Origin: Tenodera sinensis
Lineage: Eukaryota > Arthropoda > Insecta > Mantodea > Mantidae
Assembly (NCBI GenBank): GCA_030765045.1
Contig: CM060967.1
Coordinates: forward strand, 169,076,251 to 169,140,250
Length of the DNA stretch: 64,000 nucleotides
Direction of reading: 5' to 3'
Part shown: piece after piece, positions 22,166-34,190 of the stretch
Numbering within the stretch: the stretch's first letter is position 1
How the letters are laid out: each line of letters starts with the position of its first letter
Program-made: the position numbers and the translations under genes
Notes under the pieces: model-generated
Database searches by the model: none
Seen by the model: the letters and a program-made list of their open reading frames with translations, nothing else
What the model was told of the DNA's origin: nothing

Positions 22166-22640
22166 ACTTTGTTGCTGGCTCTGAAATTCCATGCTCTTTG
22201 CATACTCAATAGATGGAAAGAAAAGAATAAGAACTTCCCGTTTGAGAAAAGTACAAGTATTGGAGAATTCAGACAGATAACAAGGAATATCTCGGAAATG
22301 GTTCATTCCAGAAAAAATATATTTGTGTTTTTAACGAGATCCTCATTTTTGGTGTGGTGTCTCATTATTTTGCGGTTTAGCAGTTATGTAAAAGTCATAC
22401 AGAGTGAAGACGACTTCTGAGCACGTTTCCGAAAAATTCATTATGGACGTTTCATTTGCTATGACAATATCTTAAATCGTTAGAACTATTTTATTAAAGT
22501 CAAATTTTTGGAAAAGCACCTTTTTTGGATTCAAGGAATGTTAAACTATATATTTAAGGTGAAACCATGATATTGAATTGTTCGTTGGAATGCGGTACTT
22601 CCACTACTTCTATACATACTAGAAAAAGTAATGAATAACA
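22166..22640 (-). repeat. Family A dispersed repeat, central and left part
   Basis: GATAACAAGGAATATCTCGG, GCGGTTTAGCAGTTATG and a degraded left-end hairpin (CTTCCACTACTTCTATACATAC) are present. The right end is missing because it joins the LINE remnant. Confidence 0.65.
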
Positions 22641-23010
22641 AGTTCCTATTTGAGAAAAGTGCATGTATTGGAAAATAACAGAGAATAACTCCGAAAGGGT
22701 TAGCTCCACACAAAAATAAGTATTTGACAGAATGAAGACGATTTTTGAGGATTCCCAGAAAATTCAAGATAAGATACACATTTAATTTGTAATGATCATA
22801 TTTTAATTATGTGGTACTATAATCAAAATGGTTTGAGCCACTTTGACAAAATCAATATTCTTGAAAAGCGTTCCGTGTAAACATAGTTGAGGTTTAGGGT
22901 TTCCTGAAAATCTTTATCCTTTAATGACGGTGAACTTAAATACCAAGTTTGGTATCAAACTGACCTTTTCATTTTGAGTTATGCGGTCTCCCCCTCCCTC
23001 CCTGCACATA
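22641..23010 (-). repeat. Family A dispersed repeat, central part
   Basis: A second minus copy in tandem: AACTTAAATACCAAGTTTGG and TTTTGAGTTATGCGGTC, stopping exactly at the internal simple-sequence site (CTCCCCCTCCCTCCCTG). Confidence 0.65.
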
Positions 23011-23196
23011 CTTTAAAAGATTTGACCATGGCTCAAAGTCTATTGTATTCCCATATTCCTCTTGTACCTACAAGAAAATTAGCAATGAGAAAAGTTTATC
23101 TCAACTAACACGAAGAAGATATAGGAATAAGAGTTTGTAAGAATGGTTAGTACAAGAGTAGAGAAAGTCATGTGAGTGCAATACATCAGATTTTCT
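23011..23196 (+). repeat. Family A dispersed repeat, right end
   Basis: From CTTTAAAAGATTTGACC to GAGTGCAATACATCAGATT. Opposite orientation to the copy it touches, so the two form an inverted composite joined at the simple-sequence site. Confidence 0.8.
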
Positions 23197-23539
23197 GGGT
23201 TCCAGTTTTCGTTTCTCTAAGTCATGTGAGACACACTCAGAGAAGGAAAGTGTCTGGTGAAAACACCGGGAGACAAATTCATATTTTATTCATATCTTAA
23301 ACTCTGCTATACACAAACAGTGCTAAACTACATGAGAACGTATGTAAATTTAGTAGCAGTTTACGTTAGTGTGACGTAGAGGCAAAACAAAACGCTGTGA
23401 TTGAATTGAGTCACAGGAAAAGGATAGAATTTAAGTATCATAGTTCGCTAACAAAAAAATGTGATGCATTACATTCATATTACTTTCTTTACACATTCAT
23501 CAACAGAATAGTCTTTAAAAATCTTGTTCCTCTATATAG
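23197..23539. other. Unassigned sequence between family A copies
   Basis: AT-rich with no identifiable element. Confidence 0.4.
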
Positions 23540-23825
23540 TTCATATTAAAAGAGATAAATATTTGTAGAAATATGTTTATTAATCGTTCGTTATAGATAC
23601 AGCTGGTTGCTATGTCTGGGTTCGAAATGCATGGTGATGCATGATGTCCTATTTGAGAAACATGTAATTATTGCAAAATTCATAAAACTAACAAGGAATA
23701 TCTCGGAAGTGGTTAATTAAAAAAAGTATTTGATATAAGTTTTGTACTTTAATAAGATATTACACTTATAGTTAAATAAGATTTTTCTATCTTTTACAGT
23801 GCATCAGTTGTGCAAAAGTAGTTTA
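23540..23825 (-). repeat. Family A dispersed repeat, degraded
   Basis: AACAAGGAATATCTCGGAAG and TTTTACAGTGCATCAGTTGTG are still recognisable; termini are lost. Confidence 0.5.
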
Positions 23826-24625
23826 AAAAATCTGATGTGTTGCACTCACATGACTTTCTCTACTCTTGTACTAACCATTCTTACAAACTATTATTCCTCT
23901 ATATTCTTAGTGTTAGTTGAGATAAACTTTTGTACTAATTATCTTATTGTTTATTTCCTTCAGTAGACTTCTAATAATAGTCAAATCTTTTAAAACTTTG
24001 AGATTCCATTCTCTTTGCATTTGAGAAAACTATAAGTACTGTAAAACTCATGCAAATAACAAGAAATACCTTCTAAATGGTTTACACTATAAAAAAGTGG
24101 ATTTTAACGTAACTTGTGTGTTTTAACGGGTTTTACATTTTTTATAGTAACATTTGGTCTCTCTCTTACGGTTTAGCAGTTATGCAAAGTCATCAAGAGT
24201 GAACAGGACTATGTAGGCTATAGCTAGATAATTGTAAATATAAATTTCATTTGCCATAAGAATATCTTAAACATCTGGCATTTTAATCAAAATCGTTAGT
24301 CTTTTTTGAAAAAAAAATCTGAATTTTCGAACAATTTTCTATGCAAAGGTTTGTTTAGGACGTAGAAGTTTTGTGTCACTTCCTTGAGGGATATTAAACT
24401 GAAATACCAACTTTGGTTTCTAACCAACTTTTCGTTTTTGAGTTATGCTGTTCACAGACTGACACACACATACACGTACCTTTTACTAAAACTGCCTTTT
24501 TGGATTCAGGAGGCCTCAAAACACATATTTCCGGTGAAATCTCGATATCGAATTTTTGGGTAGAATACTTATCTGGTAAAGAAACGTTACATTTTCTCTT
24601 ATTTGAACTATTAAGTGAAATAGAG
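23826..24625 (-). repeat. Family A dispersed repeat, near full length (~0.8 kb)
   Basis: Runs from the right end (TCTGATGTGTTGCACTCACA) through GAGTTATGCTGTTCACAGAC and a short ACACACATAC seed to GGCCTCAAAACACATATTTC. The left-end hairpin itself is decayed. One of the best copies for defining the interior. Confidence 0.85.
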
Positions 24626-24883
24626 AATCTAGGCGTATAAGTTTCTGACAATAGTTTTTATTAATTCCTAATAAGCACTGAAGTAATAAATCAATATTTT
24701 ATGAACAAGGATTTTCTTCTTAATAATAATTAACATAGGTAATCTAGGTTATGCTTCATTCAGAAAAAGGAATATTAATGTTATTACCTTGTTATGTTTA
24801 CTTTTATAAGTACAATGAAGATAAATTAAAATACTGTGCTTAAAAATAAGTTTGTTGCGTGTAATTCACCCTAACTAATAAGA

Positions 24884-25165
24884 TATATATCGTCCTCCGT
24901 AGCGTAGGTGTATCCTGAGGCAGGGAGTTCGAACCCGGGACAGAGTGATGGATATTTTCGCTGTGAAAATCACTAGCATGGTGTCAATCCCTAGCATCGT
25001 GTCCTTCGGAAGGGAAGTAAAGCCGATGGTCCCACATAGTAAATTTATGGCACATAAGAGAACCTCAAGCGTGATACGGAGACCTCTGAGCAAAATGAAT
25101 AGGTCCTTCACGCGCAATATAGAATGGGACGCTATGTACCCCAATAGTTAAAGAGCGTCAATAAA
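24884..25165 (+). mobile_element. SINE family S2
   Basis: B-box GAGTTCGAACCCG, then TTCGCTGTGAAAATCACTAGC, TCCTTCGGAAGGGAAGTAAA and CCTCTGAGCAAAATGAAT. These blocks recur at 63389 (+) and 50957 (-). The tRNA-like head is partly degraded. Confidence 0.75.
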
Positions 25166-25690
25166 TTAACAGTAAATTTAAATATACTGATAAGACATAC
25201 CACAATGTCAACCAATAGAAGTAACGTAACGTAAGCTTGCCAATGAGATCTGTGCGAAACTTCGGTACTCCTCGTATAAAGTGGGGTTACCTGGGCTTGG
25301 CATTTCACTCCGCGCATTGTATAGGTCGTGAGGTAAGACAAGAACAATTCCCCTAGACGCGCAGTGGCAATTCATCACCTAAAAGGCTGATGGTGGGGGA
25401 AGTTGCACAAACATGTATGCGCAGAAGTGATTGCCTTTCTGTCCACGAAGGAGTGAAGTCCGCTTGCATAGCTTTAGTGCATGTTGCTAATGGCTTTATA
25501 TATGTATAATGTAATTATATAATATAACATTATATACGTAGCGTTTCATTCACTGCGATATGCGCTCCTCGAGATGTTAGATACTAGAGCCCGTAATAGG
25601 GATGACAATACATTTCATGAGAAAACTTTTCTGTTCATCTTGCAGACTGGTAAGCCTTCATTGCGCCAGCTCTATTTTTCTTCTTCTTCT
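25166..25690. other. Unassigned intergenic sequence
   Basis: No recognised gene or element; followed by a C/T run and about 30 T at 25700-25733. Confidence 0.4.
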
Positions 25691-25734
25691 TTTTTCTTTC
25701 TTTCTTTCTTTTTTTTTTTTTTTTTTTTTTTTTT

Positions 25735-26485
25735 CTTTTTACGTATAATAAGTAGGGTAAGTGCCTATTGCTTTCGCCCGAAATTTTCAGCACAACTCAA
25801 AAACGAAAAGTCGGTTAAAAACCAAAGTTGGTATTTAAGTTTAGTCTTCCAAGGATGCGATAGGAAGATTTTGAAGAAAATAGCCTCACTCTAAACTACT
25901 CTTTACACGAAAATTTTTTTGAAAATTTTTATTTTCTTGAAAATTACTCTAACGATTTTGATCAAAATGTCATATGTTTTAGATATTTTTATGACAAATG
26001 AAATGTATATCTCGAATTTTCTGGCTATAGCCCATGTAGTCGTATTTACTCTGGACGACTTTTGCATAACTGGTAAACCGTTAGAGATAGACCAAAATCA
26101 TACTAATCAAAAAATGTAGATATTGCTAAAATACACAATTTATGTCCAAATAAATTTTCTTGTAGAGTGAACCATTTCGGAGATATTCCTTGTGTGTGAG
26201 TTTTGGAAAGCTTGTAACTTTCGTGAAATGGAACATCGTTGTTGATTTTTTATATGTTAAGCGTGCAAAGACAACAGAATCTCAAAACTTTAGAAGATGT
26301 GACTATCGCACAAAGCCTACTGTATTCCAACATTCCCCTTGTACCTACAAGGAAATAAGTAATAAGATAATGTGTACAAATGTTTATCTTAACTAACACG
26401 AAGAAGATATAGGAACAAGAGTTTGTAAGAATGGTTAGTACAAGAGTAGAGAAAGTCATGTGAGTGCAACACATCAGATTTTTTT
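25735..26485 (+). repeat. Family A dispersed repeat, near full length
   Basis: From ACGTATAATAAGTAGGGTAA (left-end hairpin, preceded by a long T run) to GAGTGCAACACATCAGATTT. The section holding the simple-sequence seed is deleted (CGAAATTTTCAGCACAACTC). Confidence 0.85.
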
Positions 26486-26625
26486 TTATATCTTAGCCGT
26501 GCAGAGAGAACGGAATCTCAAAGCTTTCAAAGGTTTGACTATCATTCAAAGCCTACTGTATTCTCATATTCCCCTTGCAGCTACAAGAGTTGAGAAGGTC
26601 ATGTGAGAGGAACACATCAGATGTT
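26486..26625 (+). repeat. Family A dispersed repeat, right end
   Basis: A second right end (AGCCGTGCAGAGAGAACGG to GAGAGGAACACATCAGATG) directly abuts the previous copy in the same orientation; it lacks about 80 bp near the end. Confidence 0.75.
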
Positions 26626-26639
26626 TAAAAAGGGTTAGA

Positions 26640-26775
26640 CCGCTTCTACACAGATGCCTTCAATTGTTCTTTCATATTAGGCGTCACAAGTTTGGAAAGG
26701 CAAAATCAGACTGGATAATTCAATTCCATGGGCGGGATTTGAACCACGGATCTTCCGGTGTCCATCCGGTTGCTG
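26640..26775 (-). mobile_element. SINE-like remnant with tRNA-type B box
   Basis: Minus strand reads TGGTTCAAATCCCGCCC followed by CATGGAATTGAATTATCCAG. A tRNA-type T-arm without a foldable tRNA, so a SINE is likely. Not clearly any of the other families. Confidence 0.4.
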
Positions 26776-27802
26776 TTATTAACTCTAATATTGTATAAGC
26801 CATTACTCTGCTTTCTTCATATACTAGTACTACCTTTTTTTCTTTGAAAGTAAAAGGTGCTTACACAATTTACCCTCTCACCCTTTAAAATGTTCAGCCT
26901 TTTATAATAAGCCTGTCGAAACATCCTCGTCCGTATATTACAAATTACATCATGAACAAAGTTTGCTTTTGAATAATGTATGTCCTTCATTTTACCAGAA
27001 GCAAAGGTTGTGGAGGGGGTGCTAACAGCCTGGATGCAAATATCCCGAGGATAGGGAAGTAGAGAAGGAAGGAAGGAAAAAATTAGCGCAGGGAGGGGTA
27101 GTCTCGCAGATCCTTGGTGGTTCCCGCGGTTTTCTCACTGTCGCCACACCCCTGCACTCATCCGCTTCTAACTTCACGACTGGAAATCCTTTTCAACGTA
27201 CTTTCCCCTCTTTTCGAAACCCGAAATCTCTCTCTCGTTCCCCAACTTTTCTGTTCTCTCCTTTTCTCTTTCGTCGATTTCCTTTCTATTGCTGGTGTGC
27301 CCACCCTTGGCGCCGCCAAAGCTGTGAAGGGTTGGGGTGAAGATTCCACACAAACACAGCCACGCTTACACGTATGCAGGCGTCGACATAGGGCATAGCG
27401 ACATAGGGCAATCTTGGCGTTCCAGAGGGAGGAGGGACCCTCGATGAGGTGACTGACGCTGGATCAGTGGAATTGCCCGTGAAAGAGCTCGGCAGGAAGA
27501 AAAGCTGTGGTCAGATCTTTTGATTACACGCTTCAGACTTCATTTTCTTAAAGGAAAGCGTCAACAATACAACCTACTTAAAATTCCGCTCAGGTTCGGG
27601 CTCTACTGACAGTATACCACTGCTTCTATGAGCAGTACATAGCAAACGAACAACTGGAAATTCTACATAGATGACATATTTATAATTAAGAGAACTGGGA
27701 AGTGTAAAATTACAAATTGTTTCTATGGACAATAATTATATAAATTAAAACATAATAATCTAGTTATATAAGTTCTATCACAACAAAGAATGGCACTATC
27801 AA
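26776..27802. other. Unassigned sequence with a GC-richer patch
   Basis: 27060-27450 is rich in G+C and partly polypyrimidine; a 94-codon + frame (27114-27398) crosses it without any recognised domain. The remainder is ordinary AT-rich spacer. It might be an untranslated exon, but nothing proves it. Confidence 0.35.
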
Positions 27803-27854
27803 GTGAGTGAGTGTATCGAGTTTAAGGGCCCGTCGACAACTTGGTCATTGCGGC
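27803..27854 (-). repeat. Short retroposon tail, family T
   Basis: Reverse copy of the 18782 and 55717 sequence (AAGGGCCCGTCGACAACTTG, with a (TGAG)n-type tail). The tail lies on the left as expected for minus orientation. Confidence 0.75.
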
Positions 27855-28510
27855 CAGAATGAATAACTTGTCAACAAATGAAAACTTATCGGAACAATTT
27901 ATAATTAGATAAGAATGTAGCTTCTCTCCAAGTTAGCTGGTGCTTCTCCGAGTTTAATCGCTTTTTTTCCGAACACAATGTGAAGAAAGAGTGTATATTG
28001 GAAATTAACTTGTTTGCTGGAAGGCTTGGAACAGAAGTTATTGATTATCGAAAATAACACAGCACCAAAATATTCTTCACATTTGTACTTCTAGGAGCCT
28101 GATCCATACTAACCCATTTTATATTGACTCTTTTGTTTTTATCTTTCTTTTGTACCGTTTCCAATTATTTCTCGCATATATCACATGACTTTACATTACC
28201 AATTAAAACTTTCATTTGTTATTTGCTGCTTACAAAACTTTGTATCATCAACTCCTTCTATATTTGTCTGTTATGCCTCATATGCGTTCTTTCGTTTAAT
28301 CCTTTGTAGGGTTACAGAGCTGTTTACCAGTATCATACAGAAAAGAACGTAATCCGCTCCATGAGAGACATTTTTGTTTTAAATGTGACGTGTTTCCTTT
28401 GACCAAATGTTTACAATATTGATCAATTACTTTAGGTTAGGTTATTTATTTGATATTTTTTCCTGTTGCGGTGCAGCGGACTCGGCTTCCAGGGGTAAAA
28501 ATTTACATAT
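27855..28510. other. Unassigned intergenic sequence
   Basis: AT-rich, no recognised feature; immediately precedes an LTR-like sequence. Confidence 0.4.
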
Positions 28511-28885
28511 TGTGACTTTGGTGGATGTAAAGTAAAGAAGACAGGTGTAGTCGGGATAAAGAAACACTTATTTCCGTAAACAGTAACTTTGTACACTCGT
28601 TGCAACAGAAAGAAAGTCTTTTCCGATTCACCAACAGCACGGCTCCGAATTAGTAACACAAAAACTATCCCTTCTCACACTTTGCCGCTATTTATATCTC
28701 CCAGGCACTATTCTGGAAACTTCAGGAAAGTTCAGTTATTATTGCGGTGAAATACAAAGCAGAAAATTCCAGAAGTCTCTATCCCTTTCTCTCTTTCGGC
28801 AAGTGCACAACAATGCGGCCATTCTCTGTCTCTTCCCTTCGGCTCCTTTGCGGTAGTGCCGACAATAATCGATGGGCGACACTAT
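28511..28885 (+). mobile_element. LTR-like sequence, copy 1
   Basis: Starts TGTGACTTTGGTGG and matches 55363-55890 for most of its length (GAAACACTTATTTCCGTAAA, CACCAACAGCACGGCTCCG, CGCTATTTATATCTCCCAGG, CCTTTGCGGTAGTGCCGAC). It lacks the 44-bp tandem block and the family T insertion seen in the other copy. The right end diverges after GATGGGCGACACT, so this copy is truncated or rearranged. Confidence 0.6.
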
Positions 28886-29109
28886 CTATATACATTTTTC
28901 GGGCTTTTAATATTTATAGTATTCCAGGGTTTGCCCAAACCCAGACGAGAGTCCGCTGTGGGTTCTCGAGAACAGTTTGATATAGTAATAATTGCTTTAT
29001 GCTTGGTTTCTCTTGTTTTGTTCTTTAGACATATATGCAATATTTACATATTTACCCTCATTCACGCACTACACTCATACTACACTTTTTTAATATTTAC
29101 ATAGATCCC
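28886..29109. other. Unassigned sequence, possibly 3' UTR of the adjacent LINE
   Basis: AT-rich; lies downstream of the minus-strand jockey-like element that begins at 29110. Confidence 0.3.
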
Positions 29110-31300
29110 ACTTTTTGGCTGAGTGAGCAACATGTCCTGTAGTGGTGGCTGTTGGTGGTGGCGACCCCTGCATCTAGAGGACATTTTTTGCGGCCCCTTT
29201 CATAGCAGTACGTGGCCATGGGCACACAGTATTGGGAGCGGGGAACTGTTTGGAATATTTTTACACGTTTATGTTTTCGGTGTTTTGGCTCGCCATTGCC
29301 GATGTTTCTTATGAGCTGTTGTCTGATGCGCGTCCACGTTCTTGTGCCTGCGTTGTGTATTGCATCTCCTATATGTATAGGGTGTGTTAAGGTTCTCGTG
29401 GATGGTTTGGTTTCGGGTGAATATTGGGCAACGTAATATTTCTCTAAGATATAAATTTTGGACAACTTGTAACTTGTTGAGCACGGTTTATAAAGACATT
29501 TGCCCCTCTGAGGAGAAGTGCAGGCCGAGTTGAGTTTGGGGGCCTCAGTGTCGGTGTTAATATCGAGGAGGCCTTAAATGCCTTTAATACTTTCTACAAG
29601 GAGTTGTCCGAATAGATGGTACTCAGTATTTTATTTTCCCACCGTTCAATTGGTTTATTTTGAGGCCAAATGATGCTGCGTAGCCATTGTGCTAGCACTG
29701 TGTATTCAGGCTAGCGATTTTGCCTCCAGAACCCCATCAGCGTCTTCGTCTGGCAATAAGGACCTCCACCTCGGGGTACGTGCAGAAGCTGGCTGGACTG
29801 CTGGTGGATGCGGTAACGCTTCGCTTGGCTGTGTGCAACGAGGCGGTAAAATGTTCAATGGCGGCGTTTATTTCCACTTCACTGGAGTATGATAGCCTGG
29901 CCTGCGTCATCCTGTGCACTTCAATCGTGTATTTCTGCCAGTCTGTTTCCTCTCGATGGAATATCTTGGGCACCTGTACAGTGATGGTACCGCAGATCTC
30001 AAATGCACTGGTAGATAGCCGGAGTCCAAACTATGGTACACACTAAAGTTTCGTGACATTACGAAAGTTTCTTTAATTACGAAGTCCAAAACCTCAGGAT
30101 CAAAATCACCTGAGCGGTGCTAAAAGGTGGAGTCAAGAGGGGCGTGTACCTCCACTGTATTTTTTAATAGAATGGCTGTGCTTCCTCTGTCGGCCAAATC
30201 CATCACTCCTAAACACATTGTCCCTTTGGAGTTTAAAAGTAAACTCCGGCTATAATTCTGTTGCGCAAATAAATGCGACTTTAGTTTGTTGCGCCTCAGG
30301 TAGTTCTCCAATTCGTATTGCTTCCTGAAGACGCCGTCAGCATTCTACAGGAGAGATGTGCTTCCCCTTGAGTGGATTTACTACAGGATGGTAGTGATGA
30401 AACGTATAAAGGCCTCGAGTTTTTCCCAAGTGCTCATACAGTTCCTGAATTTCGTTAGGAAGGGTTTAATTTTGGGCAGAAGTGCTGACAAGTTAAAGGG
30501 TTTTAATAAAGAGAATATTTGGGATAGACCTCTCAAGTCAGATGCTTCTCTTGCGTGTTCGGAGGTACCGATGTGGGAGACGCTCACGAGGTTGCAGCAC
30601 ATTCCCTTACGGGTTTAGTTGGTATCTTTGGTGTTGCTTTTGCCTGGTTTCGTTGTTGCCTGGGGGTCGCTGCAGTGGATACTGTAGCGACGTCCTCGTC
30701 CTTCTCCATCGTTTCCCGTTGATCTGTGGGCGTCAGGACATGGAATCTGTTTTGACGTGCTGACGTTGTCACTAGACTCGTGCTGGGTTTCCCAGACTTG
30801 GGGCGTGGTTTCTCAACATCAGAGTCGCTGCTGACGTTTACGGGGTCCACTACGCTGCCAGCCTTCTTCTAGTTCAACCAGTTCCCAGTTAATTAGTTGG
30901 TGTTGGCGGAAACAGAAGGAAAGATTTACAGCAATTTCCCGGAAGTCCTCAGCGCGTGGATTGATTACCGGAAGTAGACCTTGATAATAGGTGATTTCAC
31001 CTTCCAACTCCACTACCTCGTTTTGGAGCTGTTGGTAATGCTGTTCATCTCTAGGATCAGCTTCTACGTGAATGCCAGCAGCCTCGGGGTTTGCTGCTTT
31101 CACTGTACTTACTTGCGCAGAAGTTGTAGATACTGCGGTAAGTGATGTTGTGGTAGCCACTACTACGTTGGTATTGTCCACAGTGGTAGTCGCCATTTCA
31201 CCGAAAGGTCACTGCCGGCTTGGGCGCGGAGACGGGGTTGCGAAGAGCACAATAGCTCTGGGCTACACGTCCCACGCGGGTACTTTCACTATACGTATCA
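29110..31300 (-). mobile_element. Internally deleted jockey-type LINE (ORF1, partial endonuclease, tail)
   Basis: Minus strand, right to left. A probable 5' UTR at 31300-31197; an ORF1 starting ATG 31196 (MATTTVDNTNVVVATTT) with Thr/Ala/Gln-rich low-complexity sequence and continuing, frameshifted, to NRFHVLTPTDQ as in jockey ORF1. Then endonuclease remnants ENYLRRNKLKSHLFAQQ and GSTAILLKNTVEVH (30120-30311), LDFVIKETFVMSRNFSV, and the spacer DWQKYTIEVHRMTQARLSY. Then, without any reverse transcriptase in between, the thumb LNKLQVVQNLYLREILRC with TIHENLNTPY near 29400. The RT core is deleted, so the element is inactive. Stops occur throughout. The gene order and motifs make jockey the best assignment. 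Confidence 0.75.
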
Positions 31301-31469
31301 CTTTGACTGTATTACAGTAGGAGAAATACCTCTCCCTTCACCTTCTGGCAATTAAGAAAACTTAGCACCATTCACATTGACTTATCAGAACTGCAACTTT
31401 CAATAGTGGCCATTGTGAGAGACATTGCTATATAATCCAAGAATTGGTCTTGCTATTATTATTTACCCT
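31301..31469. other. Unassigned sequence right of the jockey element
   Basis: No recognised feature. Confidence 0.3.
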
Positions 31470-31640
31470 TTTTCGTCCTTTGGTTATCACGCTCTAACGG
31501 ACTTGGGTTCAAATCCCGTGACCGACCACTGATTGCGGTTTTCTCATGTTTTCCTTCAAGTGCCAAGCTAAATATCGGATTGGATATTTAATAACACGAC
31601 CCAAAGTGTCACCCTAAGCCTAAAACAATATTAAAAATTA
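31470..31640 (+). mobile_element. SINE-like remnant with tRNA-type B box
   Basis: GGTTATCACGCTCTAACGGA (A-box-like) is followed by TGGGTTCAAATCCCGTGACC and a body ending CCAAAGTGTCACCCTAAGCC. The arm does not form a full tRNA. No second copy noted in the window. Confidence 0.45.
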
Positions 31641-32008
31641 AAAATAGATGGTAATAGTGATTGCTGCGCCATCTATCCACAGATAATGTAAGCACATAGA
31701 CTGGGTGGGACTCTAATGCTATCTGCCGTCACAGAGGCGGAGATACAAGTAAACAAACAAATAAGATCTGAATATTGTATCCCGGTAGCTAGATTGCTAC
31801 ACCGGGAGATGTATGCAAACGTTAACATTTATTTTATAATATCAAACACTTTTATACTTAATTTGAACTTAATTTTTCAGATAAAAACTACAACTACTAC
31901 AATAGCTAATTAAATAAAAACTTTTCAAAGGTTAAACGTTATATAAGAGTCATAAATGTAGCAGTAGAGGTGTCAAAAATATGTAAATAACAAACGTTTA
32001 AGTGCTGT
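31641..32008. other. Unassigned intergenic sequence
   Basis: AT-rich, featureless. Confidence 0.4.

Positions 32009-32078
<70 letters not shown>
32009..32078. repeat. (AC)n microsatellite
   Basis: About 35 uninterrupted AC units. Confidence 0.98.
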
Positions 32079-32080
<2 letters not shown>

Positions 32081-32207
32081 CTTTACGAGGTATCTCCTAA
32101 CAGATCCGAAAAAATATCAATTTTGTTTGTGTTTTTTTTTCCTTTTTACCGATTTTGCAAGTGTAAACGTCCAATGGCAAATATGGGTCAAAATAGTATA
32201 GGAAAGG

Positions 32208-33055
32208 TCCCCAAATATGGCCATGTTTTTACTTTCTCTCCTACGTATAGTATAGTAGAGGAGCTATTGTATTCCACCCAAAAATTGCATGACTACATTT
32301 CACCGGAAGTATGTTTTGAGACCCCTTGAATAAAACCAAGTATTTTTAGAAAAAGACCAGTGTGTGACATCGAATTTTTGTGTGGAATACAATACTTCCC
32401 CTATTTATGAGTAGAGAACGTAAAAAGGAAAAATCGGTTAAAAATCAAAGTTGGCATTTAAGTTTATGTCTTTCAAGGATATGACACGAAGATTTTGAAC
32501 AAAATTTCACCACAGTAAGCTACCCTTTACGTGGATAATTTTTGGAACATTTTGATTTTCTTGAAAATGGCTGTAACGATTTTGATTTAAATGACACATG
32601 TTTCTGATATTTTATGAAAAATGAAATGTATATCTTGAATTTTCTTGCCATAGCCCGTTTAGTCCTGTTTACTCTGGATGACTTTTGCATAACTGGTAAA
32701 CCGTAAGAGATACACCAGATCTTACTATAGAAAAAAAGTAGATCTTATTAAAATACAGAATTTATGTCCAAATAATTTTTTTTTAAATTAACTATATCGG
32801 GGATATTCTATGTTCTTTGTGTGAGTTTCGGAGAAGAAATTTTCGTCAAATGCAAAATTGTTGTTCATTTTTTTATGTTAACCATTCCAAGAGAATGGAA
32901 TTTAAAAGCTTATCGCTCAAAGCCTACAGTATTCTCCTTGCACCTACATGTAAATGTTTATCTCAACTAACATGAAGAAGATGTAGAAATAAGAGTTAGT
33001 AAGAATGGTTAGTGTGAGTAGAGAAGTTCATGTGAGTGTAACAAGTCAGATTTTT
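32208..33055 (+). repeat. Family A dispersed repeat, near full length
   Basis: Left end ACGTATAGTATAGTAGAGG, right end TGAGTGTAACAAGTCAGATT. Near the left it has a small inverted piece (GACATCGAATTTTTGTGTGG then CCCCTATTTATGAGTAGAG) that duplicates its own left terminus in opposite orientation, replacing the simple-sequence seed. Confidence 0.85.
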
Positions 33056-33502
33056 TTCATTTCGTTATCGATAGAGTAAGAACTTCTCTGATCCCATAAC
33101 TGTGCCTCTCTGCAGCCGATCGATTACTTTATTAAGAGAATTATGTGAGTAAGAGACATGAGTGTTTGAAGTGGATGTTGGCAGAAGGTAAGGGGACAAA
33201 GGAAGGCAATGGATGTGCGTCTGTCTCTAGACGGGCGCCGCCTCCCCTCCCCTACCCCCGCCCTCTCTATCAAACAGGATTATTTACAATGTTTATGCTA
33301 CATTCGTCGCGCACTTCTGCAAACACCAAGCGTCTTCTAAATTACTACTGTAAAACAGCTTTCCGCCCTGACACTGCATTTACACGTCATCAGACAGAGA
33401 GAACACTTAAGATGATAGACAGTATGTACACATTAGCATATTTAGCATCAGGGGTATACTCTCACATGGTTTTCTCATTAGCGCGGTAAAAATTGTGTTT
33501 TA
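33056..33502. other. Unassigned sequence
   Basis: A 114-codon + frame (33145-33489) spans most of it; it is not recognised and shows no domain. No repeat seen. Confidence 0.35.
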
Positions 33503-33632
33503 ATTACTTTCTGTGCTACGTATAGTAAGTAGAGGAAGTACTGTATTCCTCCGAAAATTTCGATGTCAGAATTTCATCGAAAATGTCTGTTGAACGTCCC
33601 TGAATCAGAAAAAGATTTTTTCTAAAAAAAGG

Positions 33633-33761
33633 CCCGTGTGTGTGGGTGTGGGGTGTGGGTGTGTGGGGTGTGTGGGGGTGCGTTTGGGTGTGGTTTGGGG
33701 GTGTGTGGGGGTGTGTGTGGGTGTGGGTGTGGTGTGGGGGTGTGTGGGGTGTGTGGGTGGA
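33633..33761. repeat. GTGTGGG minisatellite, left block
   Basis: Irregular GTGTGGG, GTGTGG and GGTGTG units at the family A seed position. Continues at 34191 after the LINE insertion. Confidence 0.95.
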
Positions 33762-34190
33762 TTTTTTTTTTTTTTTTTAAAGATTCTTTATTGTTCTACA
33801 TGTTCCATTACAATATGTAATACTACATGTTGGGTTTGCTTACAAAGTAAACTGATAAATACATCTTAATTTAACATTAATAATTACATAGATTTATATA
33901 GTTCAATTATTTTTTGTCAGATCAATTGCATTGGCATACTGAATATATTCTTTAAAATAACTTTTAGCAATTTCGACTTTAGTTGGTGGCCATTTTCCTC
34001 TTCTTTGAATTATTTTCCTTCTGAATGCTCTTCTTTTTTCTTCGAGATTTTTGCAGTCATAAATTATATGGTCTGTTGTTTGCTCTCCTCCATTACAGGA
34101 ACAACTTGGGTCGTCTGTGATGTGGAACCTATAGTAGTATGCTTTAAGTCTTCCGTGTCCTGTCAGTAGTGTTGTAAGGTTTGCCGTTAT
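33762..34190 (-). mobile_element. 5'-truncated LINE 3' end with poly(A), inserted in the minisatellite
   Basis: Minus strand reads TTLLTGHGRLKAYYYRFHI, then DDPSCSCNGGEQTTDHIIYD and CKNLEEKRRAF, the C-terminal zinc-knuckle segment (Cys-x-Cys-x9-His-x4-Cys) of jockey/I-type LINEs, ending at about 33903. A ~120-bp 3' UTR and a poly(A) (T run 33762-33778) follow. The frame is intact. GTGGGTGG flanks both sides, compatible with a target duplication but uninformative inside a repeat. Confidence 0.85.
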
